DNA from: Rotaria socialis
Taxonomy: Eukaryota > Rotifera > Eurotatoria > Philodinida > Philodinidae
Assembly (NCBI GenBank): GCA_905331475.1
Contig: CAJNYU010002593.1
Coordinates: 1 to 64,000, forward strand
DNA length: 64,000 bases
Direction: 5' to 3'
Part shown: one piece after another, positions 59,474-64,000 of the stretch
Position numbering within the stretch: position 1 is the first letter of the stretch
Layout: each line of letters begins with the position of its first letter
The notes under the pieces: generated by a model
The model's database searches: none
What the model saw: the letters and a program-made list of their open reading frames with translations, nothing else
Told to the model about the DNA's origin: nothing
Program-made: the position numbers and the translations under genes

Positions 59474-59902
59474 ATGATTTCTATAATCGTATTTGTTTCA
59501 CTTACAATTTCTATATCAACAGCTCAAAATAACATATCGGCACGAGCTACTTCTCCTTGTACGAAAAATAGTGATTGTGTGCAAGGAATATGTGATACAA
59601 ATAGAACTATTCCCGTATGTTCATGTAATCAAGGTTGGACATTTCCACGTGATGGATCTGATCGATGTACTTATCAACAAAAATCGAAATTAGCAGCATT
59701 TCTTCTTTCGTTTTTTGCTGGTGGTTTAGGTGCTGATTGGTTTTATTTAAGTGTTGGAAATGGTGGTTATATTGCAGCTGGAGTTTTTAAATTATTAACA
59801 CTCGGTGGTATTGGTATATGGTGGCTTGTTGATTGGATTAGAATTTTAACTAATGCATTTTTAGATGGACAAGGAGTTGCCTTACTTGAATGGACTCCAT
59901 GA
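59474..59902 (+). CDS. TM2 domain protein with EGF-like segment
   Basis: Single-exon gene, 142 residues. Residues 1-17 form a signal peptide (ISIIVFVSLTISISTAQ). Residues 28-65 hold six cysteines in an EGF-like pattern (CTKNSDCVQGICD ... CSCNQGW ... C). From about residue 70 a TM2 domain follows: KSKLAAFLLSFFAGGLGADWFY is the first helix, and the hallmark turn and second helix GGIGIWWLVDWIRI come after it. TM2 domains are two short helices joined by a turn with an (A/G)-D-x-F/W-Y motif, here ADWFY. In animals such proteins are membrane proteins, and some are linked to Notch and phagocytosis pathways. This one lacks the exact architecture of TM2D1-3, so the orthologue is not assigned. Confidence 0.85.
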   Translation: MISIIVFVSLTISISTAQNNISARATSPCTKNSDCVQGICDTNRTIPVCSCNQGWTFPRDGSDRCTYQQKSKLAAFLLSFFAGGLGADWFYLSVGNGGYIAAGVFKLLTLGGIGIWWLVDWIRILTNAFLDGQGVALLEWTP

Positions 59903-60133
59903 TTTCAAAAACAAAGACAAGACCTTTTTCCGTCTCTACTTTTTCTTTTCTTTGTCTTATTCTTTTTTTCAAAACGTACAATGTATAGCATATGTTTCAT
60001 TTTTTAAACAAGGTCCTTCCTTGTCTTAGAAACAAAAAAAACTAAGAATTGATTGAAACAGTTGTTCTAATGAGTACTAGATGTTAGAGAAAAAAGTATG
60101 AAATAAGTGAACATTACATAATAGAAAGGAAAA

Positions 60134-61735
60134 ATGAAGATCATCATATTTTCGATTCTATTTACTGTTCAAGGTAATATAAAGAATCTATCTTTGTCGA
60201 TGATAAGTATATTAATCTTATTCAGCTCTTGATATGGAAAGAAGGTTTATACCAATTGATAATTCGTCGATAATGAATAATTTAAATGCGGTAACTCAAA
60301 CAGTCAATGAAAGTGATAAAACAACTTTTCGAGAAACGTCAAACGATCTTGTAACAAGCCGATTCCATAGCGATGAAATCAAATTTTCAACTATTTTTCC
60401 TGAAATAATTTCATCTGATGTATCATTCGAGAATCAAACATGGTCATCATCACTTGTTAGTGATCATTGGTCATTCTCGTCATTTTCTTCTATGAATGAT
60501 TTTGATTTTACGACATTATCTCAAGAAAATAAGATAACGAAACAAGAACAATGGTTTAATATCAATCAAACACATAGACAAGATCCTTATAGATCTATTT
60601 TATTTTGGAGACGAACAAACGGTAATTGATCTTTTTTTATAAATATTTATTAGTTTTTTGTCTATTGATCTATCTATGAATTGAAAAGGTTCTGTCGGTA
60701 GAGATGCAACTTATATCCTAACATCTGAACCTCAATGTATTCGTCAAATATGTTCTGTTGAATTAAAATATAATGGTACATTATCATTATTGAATCCGAT
60801 TAGTGGTTGTCTTTCATTTTTTGTTCGGACACGTGGTCTACCAGGTAAAACAATATCTTCGATATTTTTCATATTGATATTCTACTTTATTGAAGTGGGC
60901 CAATTATGGATCAGAGAAGATCACGACCAAGATAATATTTCACAAAAATTTCAATTAACTAATAAAAATTTACGTATAGAACATTCGTTGAAACCGAAAA
61001 TAAAGCATGTAACATAAAAATTCAGATTTATTTGTCTTTATTTATCCTTTTTTTTATTTGAGTTATCAATTGAAACACGAATTTTATTCCGTAATTCTCA
61101 ACTAGACAGTCTTATCTTATCGAATTTAGAAGTTAATTGGAAAGGACCTTGTCCAAAATATCGTCCAAGTAAATCTTTAATAATGAAACTAATTAATTAA
61201 ATATTGATTAAATTTAGATTCAACATCTTCTCCTGATATAATTCCGCGTCGATCAACATTAGAAGATATTTTTATGACATTAACTAGTGAAGACTCTAAT
61301 AGTTCGAGTACATTAATTCCTGATGAAGAATTTTCTAATAGTCAACAAAATTCGATATATGAATCAACAACTATGATATTCAATCAAGAAACAAATAGAA
61401 AATCTTCATTTTCTTTATTTAGTCAAAAACATATTCGATGGTTTTTATCATTAATAACATTCTTCTGTTTTCTTATTGTTCTATGTGCAGTTGGACATGG
61501 TTTATGGTTATTGAGACGACAACATCATTCTGTTTGGCATGTTACTTTTGATTCAAAAATTCAATTAGTTGCTCGACGATCAATTCGTTCATCAACAAGA
61601 TCAGAAACTAAAATTGCTACTATCTCTCAAATAACTTATGATATTCTTAATGATGATTCACAAAAAGAACAAACAGATAGTCTAACAACGAACAGTAGTC
61701 GATCAACACCCATATCGTATTATACTTATCTCTAG
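60134..61735 (+). CDS. Type I membrane protein with extracellular beta-rich (MAM-like) region
   Basis: Six exons join in frame: 60134-60173, 60226-60621, 60689-60844, 60896-61008, 61063-61168 and 61218-61735, giving 442 residues with introns of about 50-67 bp. A signal peptide (MKIIIFSILFTVQA) is split by the first intron. A Ser/Thr/Asn-rich region to about residue 145 has several N-glycosylation sites. Residues about 150-270 carry cysteines and a GCLSFFVRTRGLPG...GQLWI pattern reminiscent of MAM-type adhesion domains. A transmembrane helix follows near residues 326-348 (FLSLITFFCFLIVLCAVGHG), then an intracellular tail of about 90 residues, basic near the membrane and Ser/Thr-rich. The MAM resemblance is weak. 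Probably a cell-surface protein; ligand unknown. Confidence 0.65.
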
Positions 61736-62438
61736 TTTTATTTATTTTTTCTTTCTTATATGTATTTTATTAAAAAGAACAATAGATTTTTTAGAATCGA
61801 ATATAAGAGATTAAAATAATTTCTAGAATAACAAAATCATACAGTAAAGAGATATCTATATCTCAAATATTATGGATTACAATTGACAAAATATTAAATT
61901 ATAAATCGATCGATAAAATTATTGATTATTAATTTTTCTGATCACTAAAACTGTATGTTGTTGATCAACAAACATCTTTTAGATGCAAATGATCTCCAGC
62001 ATTTTTAAGACTAATCTAACATTTTTGTTTTTCTATGAATTTGACAGAATTAAAATTAATAGAAAAAAGTTCGAATGAGCACTTGTTGACTTAATCAATT
62101 GTTCAACAATTTGAACTCGTTCAATTTTGGGTGTGAGGGTGGGGCTTGTTTCATGAGATTCCCCACATCCTTACCCTCAGGTTTTGATTTCAAATGAAAT
62201 AAAACTATTTATTATCGATAATAAGTTTATGAACATGTTGTTAAAGAAAGAAAGAAGAAAAAAGACAAGCCCAATCAAATAAAACAACTTGACCTAATAA
62301 ACACAATTAAGTTATAATAAAGATAATCTATCTAAAAAAATGTCCATTACACTGGGCGATAGAATCGAAAATTAAAACGAAAAACATATCTGTACCGAAA
62401 TATAAATAGGTCATTTAATGAAGAATAATATTCTTCGC
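61736..62438. other. Spacer between convergent genes
   Basis: Contains only the telomere-like hairpin at 62128-62181. No gene is seen in the rest. Confidence 0.4.
62128..62181. repeat. Interstitial telomere-like hairpin
   Basis: GGGTGTGAGGGTGGGG at 62128-62143 is followed after about 17 bp by CCCCACATCCTTACCCTCAGG. The two parts are complementary and TGTGGG-like. It lies between two convergent genes, near their 3' ends. Confidence 0.55.
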
Positions 62439-63996
62439 TTAATTATGTTCTTCTTCGAATCGAATGGTCTTTCGCTTATCTGGTGAAGAAGATGTTATTC
62501 CATTTTGATTAAAATTTGATTCAAAATTATTTGAAAAAGTTAATGAACTTTCTTTTGCTAAAAACAAAATTAAAAAAATAAACAAAACATATTTTGACTA
62601 AAATAAGAAAATAATTACTTGGAATAAAATCGTTTAACTGATGATTTTGTTCATGTGATAAACGATCAAGACGAGTTAACATTAAATTAAGATCATATTT
62701 ATCCTAATTTCAAAAAGAAACAAAAAGAATCTTATTGAAGAAATAGTTTGGCTTTAAATCACATCTGATTGTATTGATGATTGATTTGTATTATTTTCAT
62801 CGAGAATTATTTGAAATTGGGAATGTTTTTTTAATAATTGAGATAATTGACGTTTCACACGATTATGTGTTTGAAGACTAACAACATTTCTAAAAACAAA
62901 AAACAAAAATATAAATATTGATAAAATAAAAAACTATTTTTTTCCTATTCAATTTTTCGATATTAATTTCTTTCAAAACTATTTTATTTTTATTTACAAG
63001 CAGATTTTTAATTCATTAAAACTAGAGTATTTATCATTGTTCATTCTTTTTCGTTGAATTAATAGTGATAAGATATCATCTATTCATAGGTTCTGCTGTA
63101 TGTAGAACTTCTAGTTTTACTATTGTAGAAGTTTCATAATCTCAGAAAGAGTAAAACGAGATAATTTGGATTTTTCATGAATTTATATGTTATAACGTTT
63201 TTAGATAGGAAGTTAATCTTAAAATAAATAGAAGATTCAGAGTCTAGACTAAAAAGATTTCTTTTAGTTAACTATGATACAATTGTCAATTTGCTCGTTG
63301 GACTTCAATCTGAACTTTGAAGTATAAAAAACAATGTATATTAAAAATATCGTCGCATAAAATTTAACTAAATACATTGCTAAAGAAACTGTTATTATCA
63401 GAGATTTTGCATAGATCTCAAATAAAAATTAGAAAGCAATTCTTGTTAACAATCTTCATCTAGCTGTTAGACGAATAATAGTACCATATTTAGTTTAAGG
63501 GAAAAGAAAAGGTTGAAGTTGTACTTCTTGAGCATGAGTAAAATATAAAACATTTTAATCATTACATTGTTTTTTTTTGTTCGTAAGAAACAGTGAAAAC
63601 AAATAGATGTTTCCAGATTTTTCTATTTCACACAGACGATTAACTGAAAGAAGATGATTTTGCTTGTGAAATCAATTAACTCCTAAGTGGTTTTTAGACT
63701 ATTCTATCGAATGAAAAGATACTGATAAAAGAAAAGGTTTCGTACTGTAGACTTAATTCTTTTTGTTTGATTTCATTAAGTTTTGTTTCAATGAGTTGAC
63801 TTTTTTCAATTAATTTTTGTGAAAAATTTTGATATCTTAATCGATATTCTTTTTTTTCTCGTTGCATTTCAATTATTTTTGTTTTATATTTTTTTAATTG
63901 TTCAACTAATTGTTCAATTTTTATTTCCATTTCTTTTCTTTCATTAAAAAAAGCTCGACGAGCATTTTCAATGGTTGTTGTACATTGATTATTCAT
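62439..63996 (-). CDS. Coiled-coil protein, 3' part (runs off the window)
   Basis: Four exons on the minus strand: 63996-63746 (left incomplete), 62889-62763, 62703-62619 and 62557-62439. The junctions fit in phases 2, 0 and 1, and the last exon ends in a stop after FEEEHN. The first visible exon begins right after an AG, so the gene very probably starts beyond position 64000, though an ATG is present. Its product is a continuous coiled coil rich in Lys, Glu and Gln (EMEIKIEQLVEQLKKYKTKI). The later exons are polar, with a short helical part (RVKRQLSQLLKKHSQFQ). No specific family is recognised; structural, cytoskeletal or ciliary roles are typical for such proteins. The first intron (about 856 bp) is long for this genome. 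Confidence 0.65.
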
Positions 63997-64000
63997 CTAA

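Overview
The window looks like nuclear DNA of a bdelloid rotifer (Adineta/Rotaria type). The evidence is: AT-rich sequence; genes split by very short GT-AG introns of about 50-60 bp; cilium and flagellum genes beside ordinary animal housekeeping genes; a divergent F-box family gene; many small fold-back elements; and repeated interstitial blocks of TGTGGG-like sequence, which is the telomere unit known from Adineta vaga. The species assignment is inference. Three single N characters (18781, 49451, 52058) mark assembly joins, and all three lie in repeats.

Layout. 1-0.85 kb: three different palindromic repeat clusters. 1.0-5.3 kb (minus): a large protein with about twelve unusual C2H2 zinc fingers. 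5.4-12.7 kb: a weak gene remnant, then an F-box gene with a frameshifted N-terminal part, a 0.5 kb fold-back element inside it and an intact C-terminal part. 13.1-14.7 kb (minus): a four-exon SIRT2/SIRT3-like sirtuin. 15.5-19.4 kb: decayed material, including a 3-phosphoglycerate dehydrogenase fragment, a telomere-like block and a small fold-back element.

19.4-27.2 kb: a transposon-like unit. It carries a four-exon, 795-residue transposase-like gene resembling the Tnp2/CACTA group and a second gene with a BEN-like C-terminus. A 0.4 kb near-perfect palindrome lies between them, and GC-rich palindromes (CGCAGTTACGCG-type) flank them. This is the least conventional part of the window.

27.4-41.9 kb: conventional genes on the plus strand. 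They are an unrecognised 214-residue protein, an eight-exon beta-tubulin with unusual residues (Y167, F200, C143), a many-exon NBAS homologue (NRZ tether, Golgi-to-ER traffic) and, 74 bp after it, a kish-B/TMEM167B homologue. NBAS and kish-B both relate to the secretory pathway.

42-55.2 kb: a direct segmental duplication of about 5 kb. Both copies encode a TDP-43-N-terminal-like domain followed by hydrophobic exons. Copy A (42.0-46.9) has nonsense codons and copy B (50.1-55.2) is better preserved. Each copy contains a 0.8 kb fold-back element. Between the copies lies a DNA transposon with 139 bp inverted repeats and a possible CTAT target duplication.

56.0-64 kb: a CFAP90-like axonemal protein, a TM2-domain secreted/membrane protein, a type I membrane protein of unknown function and the 3' part of a coiled-coil gene running off the right edge (minus strand).
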